The notes under the pieces were generated by a model. The model saw nothing but the letters and a program-made list of their open reading frames with translations, was not told the origin of the DNA and did no database searches. A program made the translations under genes and the position numbers. Positions 1 through 7,900 of a stretch of 8,629 bases of DNA are shown here, one piece after another (the stretch's first letter is position 1; every line of letters begins with the position of its first letter). Source of the stretch: CAUYUA01 sp963575675 (GTDB taxonomy: Bacteria; Pseudomonadota; Alphaproteobacteria; Azospirillales; Azospirillaceae); the NCBI GenBank assembly GCA_963575675.1, contig CAUYUA010000016.1, forward strand, positions 1-8,629. The letters are read 5' to 3'.

Positions 1-1
1 A

Positions 2-2050
2 TTCCTGAATCGCGCTTATCATACCGGAACCCAGGCGATATCAACCGTGGTCGGTTTGCAAACTGCGCTTGACGGCAAACAGACGGCAGACGCCACGCTG
101 ACCGCTCTGGCCGGAGCGACAGGAACCGGCGTGCTGACCTTTTCTGCTGCCGACGTCGTCGTGGTTGTCGCAATCGGAGCCGTTAATGCGACTGATATTT
201 TGAATCGTCAGGCCGGTGATGGCCGGTATTTGGTGCTGTCGACGACGTCAACTCAGGACGGATATTTCGGCGATGTTTTTCTGCGTGACGACACCAACCC
301 GTCTCATTACCTGAAAATCACCAACGCACAAGATTTAACTTCCGTTCGAACCCTGTCGATTTCTACTTCAGACGCCGATCGAACTGTAACCATTACCGGC
401 AACGTGATTCTGTCAGGAACCAACACCGGCGACCAAACCATTACTCTCTCCGGCGATGCATCCGGCTCGGGAACCGGATCAATCGTCGTAACGCTGGCCA
501 GCAGCGGAGTCTCAGCCGGAACTTACACCAGCGTTACCGTCGATGCCAAAGGACGAGTCACCGCCGGAACCAATCCATTATCGCCGTCCGGAGCGCTCTC
601 GAACAGCACGACCTCAACTCAGGACGGTTACTTCGGCGACGTTTATTTGCGTGACGATATCAATCCGTCTCATTACTTAAGAGTCACTAACGCGCAAGAT
701 TTATCTGTCGCCTGTACGCTGTCGATTTCTACCGGCAACGCCGATCGTACTTTGACCATTACCGGCAATGCGACTTTGTCCGGAACCAACACCGGCGATC
801 AGACCATTGCTACAATCTCCGGACTGCAAACCGCGCTCGACGCCAAAGCGCCGCTGGCGTCGCCGAGCTTTACCGGCACGGCATCTTATGTCGGCGGAAC
901 TTATGCGCAGCGCGTTGAGTGCATCCAATTCCGAACCTCGGATTACGGTTCCGGCAAACCCTACATCTTCATCAAGCCCGGAGCGGCGGCTCCGGACTGG
1001 ACCATCGGAACTTGGGACGGCTCAGCGAGTCCCGGTCAGATCAATTTTCAATGCGCCTCGGTCAGCGGACCGACCCCGACCGTCGGCGATAATTCAACCA
1101 AATTCGCCACTACGGCGTTCGTGGCTTCGTGCTCCCTTCCGGCCGGTTTTCGAAACGCCGTCATCAACGGTTGTTGTCGTGTGACCCATCGCGCGGCAAA
1201 GACTCTGTCGGGGTCTTGGCAATATGCACAAGTTGATCTGCTCGCTGTTCGCGCCGATGGTTCGCCGACCGCAGGAACCATCAAACAGGCTACCGGCGTA
1301 ACTTCCTTATCAACAACGGGATATGCCTGTTTGGTTCAGGGCGCAACACTCGGTTCCGGCGGCGCGATCTGGTGGCGACATCGCATCGAAGCCAGAGACG
1401 CCGCTCGATTACGCAGCGCCGCAGCCGTGTTGTCGGCTCGCGTTTACCACGACGTCGGCTCGGTGGTGACGTTCACCATAACCATCAACAAAGCCAACGC
1501 CGCCGATGACTTTTCCGCCGTCACCCAAATCAGCACCGGAAATGTCTCGATCGCCAACACGACCAACGCCGATCTGATTTATTCGGTTGCCGACATGACC
1601 GACTGTTCGAACGGACTGGAAATCTTAATCAAAGCTGCCTGCGGAGCCGTTTCGAATAAATGGTTCTATCTCGGCGACCTGCAACTCGAACCCGGATCGG
1701 TCAAAACTGCTTTCGAGCGAAGGCCAATCGCCGTTGAGATTCAACTGGTCAACCGTTTCCTGCGGACGTGCTCGGGTTTGATCGGCAAAGCCAACTCAAA
1801 GACGGTTCTTCAGATTCCGTTGTCGCATCCCGATATGCGAGTGGCACCGACTTATGAAGCAACCGGAACTTTGGCTTTTACCGACGCAACTTCATCAGAT
1901 TTTACTCAAACTCAAGTTGACAGTACACTCAATGAGCGAACCGCCGATAACGGCCGGATCTCGTGCGGATTCTTCGTCAATATGAACTCCGGAACCGTGA
2001 TGTTTCAGCGCGGAACCGGCGGCAACATTCTCGCATCGGCGGAGTTTTAA
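2..2050 (+). CDS. Phage tail fibre protein (5' partial)
   Basis: Receptor-binding tail fibre of a prophage or tail-like particle; 682 residues are visible. The frame is open to the left edge with fibre-like sequence before the GTG at 47, so the true start lies outside the window. The N-terminal half is a patchwork of shaft modules: two GLQTALD-K segments (about residues 16-26 and 274-281), an ILNR-x(5)-GRYL segment, a GTYTSVTVDAKGRVT motif (173-187) common in phage fibres, and an internal duplication. An ATTAFV motif (369-374) precedes the C-terminal part. That part begins near FRNAVINGC and resembles a jelly-roll or carbohydrate-binding module. It contains LQLEPGSVKTAFERRPI (560-576), matching the LQLEPGSVATPFERRP-type motif recurrent in prophage fibres. 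Family membership is clear from these motifs; the ligand is unknown. It is followed after 2 nt by the tailspike-like gene. Confidence 0.88.
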   Translation, partial: FLNRAYHTGTQAISTVVGLQTALDGKQTADATLTALAGATGTGVLTFSAADVVVVVAIGAVNATDILNRQAGDGRYLVLSTTSTQDGYFGDVFLRDDTNPSHYLKITNAQDLTSVRTLSISTSDADRTVTITGNVILSGTNTGDQTITLSGDASGSGTGSIVVTLASSGVSAGTYTSVTVDAKGRVTAGTNPLSPSGALSNSTTSTQDGYFGDVYLRDDINPSHYLRVTNAQDLSVACTLSISTGNADRTLTITGNATLSGTNTGDQTIATISGLQTALDAKAPLASPSFTGTASYVGGTYAQRVECIQFRTSDYGSGKPYIFIKPGAAAPDWTIGTWDGSASPGQINFQCASVSGPTPTVGDNSTKFATTAFVASCSLPAGFRNAVINGCCRVTHRAAKTLSGSWQYAQVDLLAVRADGSPTAGTIKQATGVTSLSTTGYACLVQGATLGSGGAIWWRHRIEARDAARLRSAAAVLSARVYHDVGSVVTFTITINKANAADDFSAVTQISTGNVSIANTTNADLIYSVADMTDCSNGLEILIKAACGAVSNKWFYLGDLQLEPGSVKTAFERRPIAVEIQLVNRFLRTCSGLIGKANSKTVLQIPLSHPDMRVAPTYEATGTLAFTDATSSDFTQTQVDSTLNERTADNGRISCGFFVNMNSGTVMFQRGTGGNILASAEF
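239..442 (+). repeat. Tail-fibre internal duplication, copy A
   Basis: This 68-codon module begins STTSTQDGYFGDV and ends LSGTNTGDQTI. It recurs in frame exactly 366 nt (122 codons) downstream. The two copies share most residues, including LRDD-x-NPSHYL, TNAQDL, TLSIST and ADRT-x-TITGN, but differ at scattered positions, so the duplication is not very recent. It probably lengthens the trimeric shaft. Confidence 0.85.
605..808 (+). repeat. Tail-fibre internal duplication, copy B
   Basis: Second copy of the 68-codon shaft module (STTSTQDGYFGDVYLRDD onward, ending GTNTGDQTI). The segment between the copies carries the GTYTSVTVDAKGRVT motif, so the repeating unit is about 122 codons with only the first 68 present twice. 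Confidence 0.85.
2041..2044 (+). promoter_or_regulatory. Ribosome binding site of the tailspike gene
   Basis: GGAG, 8 nt before the ATG at 2053, lies inside the last codons of the tail-fibre gene. It fixes the start of the second gene at 2053 rather than at the in-frame ATG at 1963, which would overlap the fibre by 88 nt. The layout suggests translational coupling. Confidence 0.75.
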
Positions 2051-2052
2051 TC

Positions 2053-3537
2053 ATGGCGCGGATTGACGACATTCTGCTCAACGGCGTCGCCGTTTCCAAA
2101 ATGGACTTGCGCCGCTATCTCGGTTCTCGGGAAATCGTAACGCCTGCCGATTATGGCGGCGTCGAAGGAGGCATCGTCGATTGTGCTCCAGCTTTCGCCG
2201 CCGCTTTCGCCACAAATAAATCCGTATTCGTTCCGCCCGGAGTTTGGCGAATCAGTGCGCCCATCATTCTGAATTATGGCCAGTCGCTGTTTGGCGTCGG
2301 CGACGCCTCCGTCATTCAAGCCCGAGAAACGCCCTGGGACGGAGCCGCTTTGCCGAGTTATCCATCCGAATTCAACGCGATCGAGATTCAGGACGGTTAT
2401 TGCGCGGTGCGCGATCTGAAAACCGTCGGCGGATCGTCGGGCGTTAAGCTGTTCGGCGTCGCCGGACCATGCGTCAGAAACCTGATCGAAAATCTAACGA
2501 TCTGGGACGCCCGCGTCGGCGTCACGCTCGACGGCGACGATAATCCAGACAAACCCTGTTATTGGAACAGCTTTGCCCGCATTCTAATCGCCCGCCCAAG
2601 TCTTCACGGCGTGTTGTTGACCGTCTCGACAACCGGCGATACGCCCAACGCCAACAAATTCAACGATGTTCGTGTTTATTCACTGTCCGCGCCGATGACA
2701 GGCTGCGGATTCTTTCTGTCCACCGCTCGTTACAACAACTCGTTCATCGATTGCGAAGCCAACGTCCATTCGTCGGCGGAAGCCTGCTTGCGGCTCGGAG
2801 CCATGACCAGCGAGACCAGGATTCTGAACTTTTACGCCGAGTGCTCCGGAGCCGTTCCCGGAATCAGGATCGATAACGGCTCAACCAACACCACGATCAT
2901 CGGTCTGTTCTCGGCAACAGGCGGCGCTCCCATATGGGACACAAGTTCGAGCCGTCAATATTCCGCCTTCGACGCCGGGTATCCAGCGACGGCTCTGTTG
3001 AAGCAAACAACCATTACGGATTTAACCGTCGAAGGCTTATCCTACGCGACACGGTTTGTCGAAGGACAGACTCAGGTGACGCCGGATTTCTCCGTCGCTC
3101 CGATGTGGTTGGTCAGCGCCTACGCCAGTGCGGTTCAGGTTGTTTTGCCCTTGCCGAACACTTGCCCAGGCCGATACGGAATCATCAAAAAAACCGACAA
3201 CACCTCAAGAACCGTTACCATAACGCTGCCGTCCGGATCAGGACCAGACAACAACGCCGTCGTTCTGCGCGCTTACGGGGACTTCGTTTCGATCATTTCA
3301 AATGGCTCATCCTGGTTCATTACGTCTCGGCATTACAACACGCCGATCGGCGGTTGGGTTAATCCTGGCGGTTCCGGATTTAATCGTGGTGATTTCAACG
3401 CCGATGATATCTCGAACGTCGGGTTTGCCTATGATCGAAACGTCGTCAACGACATAAACTATCGGCTTCAGTCAACACGCCAAGTTCTGCGAGCCTTAAT
3501 TCTCGATCTCAAAACAAAAGGAATCATCAGTGATTGA
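2053..3537 (+). CDS. Phage tailspike-like protein, pectate-lyase/beta-helix fold
   Basis: A 494-aa protein, likely a second receptor-binding or polysaccharide-degrading tail component. After a short N-terminus (MARIDDILLNGVAVSKMDLR), residues 31-67 contain ADYGGVEGGIVDCAPAF and VFVPPGVWRIS, the pattern of the pectate-lyase-3 superfamily that opens right-handed beta-helix tailspikes. The next 260 or so residues fit helix coils (for example NTTIIGLF, RILNFYAEC) with no long hydrophobic segment. Residues about 361-421 form a small beta domain with YGIIKKTD, VTITLPSG and ISNGSSWFI, a motif set seen in other phage fibres. The C-terminus (NDINYRLQSTRQVLRALILD) is helical and may promote trimerisation. 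ATG 2053 is chosen for its GGAG site and 2-nt spacing from the fibre gene. Depolymerase activity is inferred; no catalytic residues can be assigned. Confidence 0.82.
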   Translation: MARIDDILLNGVAVSKMDLRRYLGSREIVTPADYGGVEGGIVDCAPAFAAAFATNKSVFVPPGVWRISAPIILNYGQSLFGVGDASVIQARETPWDGAALPSYPSEFNAIEIQDGYCAVRDLKTVGGSSGVKLFGVAGPCVRNLIENLTIWDARVGVTLDGDDNPDKPCYWNSFARILIARPSLHGVLLTVSTTGDTPNANKFNDVRVYSLSAPMTGCGFFLSTARYNNSFIDCEANVHSSAEACLRLGAMTSETRILNFYAECSGAVPGIRIDNGSTNTTIIGLFSATGGAPIWDTSSSRQYSAFDAGYPATALLKQTTITDLTVEGLSYATRFVEGQTQVTPDFSVAPMWLVSAYASAVQVVLPLPNTCPGRYGIIKKTDNTSRTVTITLPSGSGPDNNAVVLRAYGDFVSIISNGSSWFITSRHYNTPIGGWVNPGGSGFNRGDFNADDISNVGFAYDRNVVNDINYRLQSTRQVLRALILDLKTKGIISD

Positions 3538-3785
3538 ATGCGCCGATGCGGCGAATCTTTCGACTCAGCCTGCTCACCGGCGCATTCCATTTCGATTCGT
3601 GGCGGGATCGACCTTTCGGAATCCGCATACGCCACGCGGGCGGGCCTATCACGCCGCGCCCTGATGGGCTCCGGCGGTTCGCCGTCAATTCCCATCGCCG
3701 CTCTTGATCCGTTCCTCTCAACGGCGTCTCCTGCGGTCCCGGCGCTTTTCGGATCCCGGTCTCCATGATTCGATGCAGGATTATG
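3538..3785. other. Spacer between convergent genes, no convincing gene
   Basis: These 248 nt separate the tailspike stop codon from the stop codon of the minus-strand nuclease. Short open frames exist on both strands, including a 79-codon frame on the minus strand (3766 to 3527, starting METGIRKAP), but none has a Shine-Dalgarno site or a recognisable domain, and they are arginine-rich as expected for GC-rich noncoding DNA. No strong GC-stem plus T-run terminator was seen for either gene. Confidence 0.6.
3598..3636. repeat. Inverted repeat (7-bp perfect arms)
   Basis: CGTGGCG at 3598-3604 is matched by CGCCACG at 3630-3636. An inner GGAT/ATCC pairing (3605-3608 with 3621-3624) could extend the stem. 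There is no following T-run, so it is not a typical intrinsic terminator; it could be a transcript-end structure or chance. Confidence 0.35.
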
Positions 3786-4742
3786 TCAGCTCGTCGGTCG
3801 GTCGTCAAACACCGCCGACAGATTCGGCGCGTCCATAAGGCGGTCAAGCCACCCTTCGATCGTTGCGGCGTCGGCCGCCATGATTTGGTCGCGCATCTCG
3901 GAAGGCAGCGGGCCGAATCGGCGCTCGATCAGGCGAATCAGAGCAAGAGCTTCGCCCTTAACGCGGCCTTGCTCATACCAGCCTTGTTCCCATTCTCTTA
4001 CGCGCTCGGCCAACACGTCACGGACCTCCGATAGCTCGGTTACGTCGGTTCGGCGCAAGTTCAGGCCTCGCGCCGGCCCCAACACCGTTGTCAACCAGCT
4101 TGTAAACGCTCGACGCAGCGAGGCGTTTTCTTCGCCCGAGAGCAATTCGACGACGCGCGTCACTCGCGAGTGCAGTTCTTCGACGGTCCGACATTGCTCC
4201 ATCTCGATGAGAATCGCGACGACGTTGTCCGATCCGCCGTTGACGTCGGTCGTATTGTATCGCAGTTCGTCGAGAAGATGATACTGCATTCTCGGACGCC
4301 AAGCCCATGGGGTTCCGTCGGGCGCGAGGCCCACCAGCTCGCCGACGTCGCGGGCTTTTCGCCATTCGTCCTTGCCGTTATAGAACACAACAGGAAAAAC
4401 GGGAGGGAGGGGGCGATTGGGATCGACGAGTTTCTCTCGGATAAGGTGCAGGTAGAGCAATCCGACATAGACCATGACGCGAACCGCCATCCAGTGATCC
4501 GGAGAAGATTGAAACTCCAGAACGATGTAAAGGTAAGCGTATTCGCCGTCGAGCGTTCGAACGCGCCAAATGACGTCTCCGTCGCGGCGTTCGAGACCGT
4601 CGGCGTGGAATTTGGCGTTGACGCGCTCCAGAGTCGAAAGATCGAGCCTGGCCGCCCACGGTTCCGAGACGAATCCGCGCAGCAAGTCCGCCACCATCTG
4701 CGGGTGAGAAAACAGGAGATGATAGCCACCATCGTGATCCAT
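3786..4742 (-). CDS. Rpn family PD-(D/E)XK nuclease with DUF4351
   Basis: A 318-aa protein of the Rpn/YhgA-like family (recombination-promoting nuclease, formerly 'putative transposase', PF04754). The N-terminus MDHDGGYHLLFSHPQMVADL is a typical family opening. The PD-(D/E)XK-like core is visible as D56 followed by E76 and Q78 in YLYIVLEFQSS, then the conserved WMAVRVMVYVGLLY segment. PVVFYNGKDEWRKA is a further family signature. The C-terminal 56 residues (GEALALIRLIERRFGPLP to NLSAVF) match DUF4351, often fused to this family. Studied E. coli relatives are DNA endonucleases that raise RecA-independent recombination; the role here is inferred. ATG at 4742 is the only ATG, GTG or TTG before the upstream in-frame stop, yet no Shine-Dalgarno precedes it. 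It is convergent with the phage genes and divergent from the adhesin. It looks intact. Confidence 0.9.
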   Translation of the reverse strand: MDHDGGYHLLFSHPQMVADLLRGFVSEPWAARLDLSTLERVNAKFHADGLERRDGDVIWRVRTLDGEYAYLYIVLEFQSSPDHWMAVRVMVYVGLLYLHLIREKLVDPNRPLPPVFPVVFYNGKDEWRKARDVGELVGLAPDGTPWAWRPRMQYHLLDELRYNTTDVNGGSDNVVAILIEMEQCRTVEELHSRVTRVVELLSGEENASLRRAFTSWLTTVLGPARGLNLRRTDVTELSEVRDVLAERVREWEQGWYEQGRVKGEALALIRLIERRFGPLPSEMRDQIMAADAATIEGWLDRLMDAPNLSAVFDDRPTS

Positions 4743-4836
4743 GGTCGGAGTTTTGATGGAGGCCGGCGCGGAGTCAATCGAAAAGCTCTTGCGTCGCCGA
4801 ATGATTTCAGAGGAATTTTACGGAATGCTTGCGATT

Positions 4837-4865
4837 GAATTACGAGCGTCTAAACTCTTCTGCAA
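4837..4865 (-). promoter_or_regulatory. Possible weak promoter of the nuclease gene
   Basis: On the minus strand TTGCAG (4865-4860) is followed after 17 nt by TAATTC (4842-4837), upstream of the nuclease ATG. The -10 match is poor, so this is a guess based on spacing and position. Confidence 0.22.
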
Positions 4866-4874
4866 AAAACCTCA

Positions 4875-4903
4875 TTGATCTTAATTTGCCTCGTGATTAT
4901 ACT
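4875..4903 (+). promoter_or_regulatory. Sigma70-like promoter of the adhesin gene
   Basis: TTGATC (4875-4880) and TATACT (4898-4903) are separated by exactly 17 nt, a near-consensus sigma70 promoter. Transcription would begin near 4910 and give an 80-nt leader before the adhesin ATG. It is the best promoter match found in the divergent region. Confidence 0.6.
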
Positions 4904-4977
4904 CTTTCTTTTTGCGCAACCCGACGGCGAGCGACGACGTGATTTGCGTGGATTTTTTTCACGGCGCGTTACGAACC

Positions 4978-4981
4978 GGAG
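4978..4981 (+). promoter_or_regulatory. Ribosome binding site of the adhesin gene
   Basis: GGAG, 9 nt before the ATG at 4991. It favours this start over the in-frame ATG at 4997, which would be 15 nt away. The frame is closed upstream by a stop at 4940-4942. Confidence 0.65.
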
Positions 4982-4990
4982 TGTTTCTTG

Positions 4991-7900
4991 ATGCCTATGG
5001 CCACGAAATCTTGGCTGCTCGCTACGACGACTTTGTGCTCCGGATTGTCGGTAATGATCGGGGTTCCGACAAAATCTCTCGCCGATCCACAAGGAGGATC
5101 GGTGGTTGCCGGAAATGCGACGATCAGTCGAAACGGCTCCGGGCAAACGACGATACGTCAGAGCAGCAACAAAGCCATTATCAATTGGCAAAGCTTTAAC
5201 ATCGGCGAAAACGAGCATACGCGCTTTGAACAGCCTTCGTCTTCGGCGATTGCGTTGAACAGAGTGGTTGGAGCAGACCCATCTTCGATTTTGGGGAGAC
5301 TAAGCGCCAACGGCCATGTTTGGTTGGTGAACCCTCATGGGATATTCTTCGGGTCGAATTCGCAAATAGACGTCGCCGGACTGGTGGCGACGACGCACAA
5401 CATCACCAATGAAGATTTTCTCATTGGCCGTTACGTCTTCCAAAGCGACGACGCGGTCACGGGAACAATTGAGAATCAAGGGCGCATCACCATCGCCGAC
5501 GCCGGTTTGGTGGCGTTCGTCGCTCCGGGCGTCGCCAATCGCGGCGTCATCGCGGCGAGGCTCGGCGAAGTCACGCTGGCTTCCGGCAAAGTCTTCACGA
5601 TTGATCTTTACGGAGATCAGAAGATCAATTTGGCGATGGACCAAAAGACGGCGCGTCGCGTCACCGGTCGCAACGGTCGTCCGGTTGAATCTTTGGTTGA
5701 GAATACGGGTCAAATCTTTGCGGACGGCGGTCGAGTTCATTTGACGGCGGCGGCGGCGCGCGGCGTGGTGGACAATGTGATCAACACGAGCGGCGTGATT
5801 CAGGCGCGGAGCATCGAGCAGCGCAACGGAGAAATCATTCTTAACGGCGGCGACGCAGGCGCGGTTCAAGTCTCGGGAACGCTCGACGCATCGGGGCGCG
5901 CCCCAGGACAAAGGGGCGGCGTGGTTCAGACGTTGGGCGAGAAAGTTCGTCTTACGGCGGACGCGCGGATTGATGTTTCGGGTCCTGCGGGCGGCGGCGA
6001 CGTTTTGATCGGCGGCGAGTTTCGCGGCGGTCGGGCGACGGTCGAGGACTCTCTTCGATATGGGATTTCTCCGACACGCAAGCCGAACGTTCCCAACGCG
6101 GTCGAAGTCTCCATTGAAAACGGCGCGGTCGTCAACGCCGACGCCCTCGTCAGAGGCAAAGGCGGAAAAATTGTCGCTTGGTCCGAAGGCGTCACACGCG
6201 TTTCCGGGCTGCTGACCGCGCGCGGCGGCGTCAACGGCGGACAGGGCGGTTTTGTTGAAACTTCGGGGCGTCATCTGTCGGTTTCCGGTCTCCGGGTTGA
6301 CACATCCGCGCGGCAAGGCCGTTCCGGAAACTGGTTGCTCGATCCCTACAACCTGACAGTGGTTTCGGCCACGGCCGGAAGCGTCGTCACGCCGTCCGGC
6401 GGCGTTTATCGCTCTGCGTCCGGCCACGACGTCATTCTGAATAGCGATCTCGAAGCTGCGCTTATCAACAACAACATTGCTCTGGAGACCAGCGCGGGAG
6501 GACTTGGCGCGGGCGACATCACAATTTCCGCGCGCGTTTCTTGGGCAAGCGCCAACACATTAACGCTCAACGCGCATCGAAACGTTCAAATCAACGCGCC
6601 GGTGACCGCGCCGGGCGGTGGATCGTTGATGATCACTCCGAATGGAGATGGCAGCGGCGTCGGGACGCTGTTGGTTGGACCCAATGGATCCGTTACTCTG
6701 GGCGACGCCGCTCATAACTACGCCAATGCTGGAATATTGACGATCTCCGGTCAACACTATGTCTTAATAAACACGATCAATGACGTGCAGAATATTCGGA
6801 ACGATCTTTCTGGACATTATGCATTAAATGCCAATATCAGCGCGAATTCCATTGCGAATTTTACGCCGATCGGAGTTAATAATCGTCATGCTTTTCAGGG
6901 AACGCTGGAAGGGCTTGGTCACACAATAGCGAATGTCACGATTGATAATCGGACATCGAATGAGCTTGGGTTTTTCGGCGTTATTGGCTCAAGCGGGATT
7001 GTCCGAAATCTCGGCGTGGTGGAGAGCCATGTGACGGGCGGAAATAATCATTATGATTTTGGAATTCTCTCTGGAGTGAATTACGGGACCATTCTTAATA
7101 GTCACGCCTCTGGCGCGGTGACCGGGGGAGATAATACCTTCGATCTTGGGGGGCTCGTTGGATACAATGAGGGTACAATCGGGGCTGGGTCTTATGCGAC
7201 GGGTTCGGTGACCGACAGCGCTAGTGCGTCATCCCTCGGTGGTCTCGTTGGATATAATTCTGGCACGATTGGGGCTGGGTCATACGCGACGGGTGCGGTG
7301 ACCGGCGGTGCTGGCGCTTCCAGCCTCGGCGGTCTCGTCGGAGATAATTCTGGCACGATCGGGGCCGGGTCTTTCGCGACGGGTGCGGTGACCGGCGGCG
7401 CTGGTGCTTATAACCTCGGCGGTCTCGTCGGATACAATGATTATTCTGGGACGATCGGGGCTGGGTCATACGCGACGGGTGCGGTGACCGGCGGCAATGA
7501 TGCGTCATCCCTCGGCGGTCTTGTTGGATATAATTCTGGCACGATTGGGGCTGGGTCATACGCGACGGGTGCGGTGACCGGCGGCGCTAACGCTTCCCGC
7601 CTCGGTGGTCTCGTTGGCTCTAATTATTATTCTAGCACGATCGGAGCAGGGTCATACGCGACGGGGGCGATCACCGGCGGCGATGGCGCTTACAACCTCG
7701 GCGGTCTCGTCGGCGATAATTCTTCCGGCACGATCGGGGCTGGGTCTTATGCGACGGGTGCGGTGACTGGTGGCGATGGCGCTAACGATCTCGGCGGTCT
7801 CGTCGGAGGTAATGGTAGTTATTATGGAGGCGGCACGATCGGGGCTGGGTCCTTCGCGACGGGCGCGGTCACCGGCGGCAATGGCGCTTACAACCTCGGT

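Larger units (their letters stand above)
4743..4990. promoter_or_regulatory. Divergent intergenic control region
   Basis: These 248 nt lie between the 5' ends of the nuclease (minus) and the adhesin (plus) and must hold both promoters unless the genes are silent. The central part, about 4800-4910, is clearly more AT-rich than the flanking genes. No riboswitch or RNA gene was recognised. Confidence 0.6.

Noticed and set aside
47..49. GTG as start of the tail-fibre gene
   Set aside because: The frame continues to the window edge with fibre-like sequence (FLNRAYHTGTQAISTV), so the GTG is internal.
1963..2052. Upstream ATG as start of the tailspike gene
   Set aside because: It would add 30 arginine-rich residues overlapping the fibre gene; ATG 2053 has GGAG at 8 nt and a family-like N-terminus.
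3538..3768. 76-codon plus-strand gene just after the tailspike
   Set aside because: No domain and no Shine-Dalgarno; the ATG touching the stop is not sufficient support.
4160..4838. Open frames of about 200 codons overlapping the nuclease on both strands
   Set aside because: They are shadows of the Rpn gene, whose family motifs are clear in its own frame.
5024..5041. Lipoprotein signal around C16 of the adhesin
   Set aside because: The residues before C16 (TTL) do not fit a lipobox; a Sec signal with cleavage after SLA31 fits better.
5300..6427. 375-codon open frame on the minus strand
   Set aside because: It lies fully antisense to the well-supported TPS and beta-helix region, has shadow-type composition rich in R, A, D and N, and no recognisable domain.
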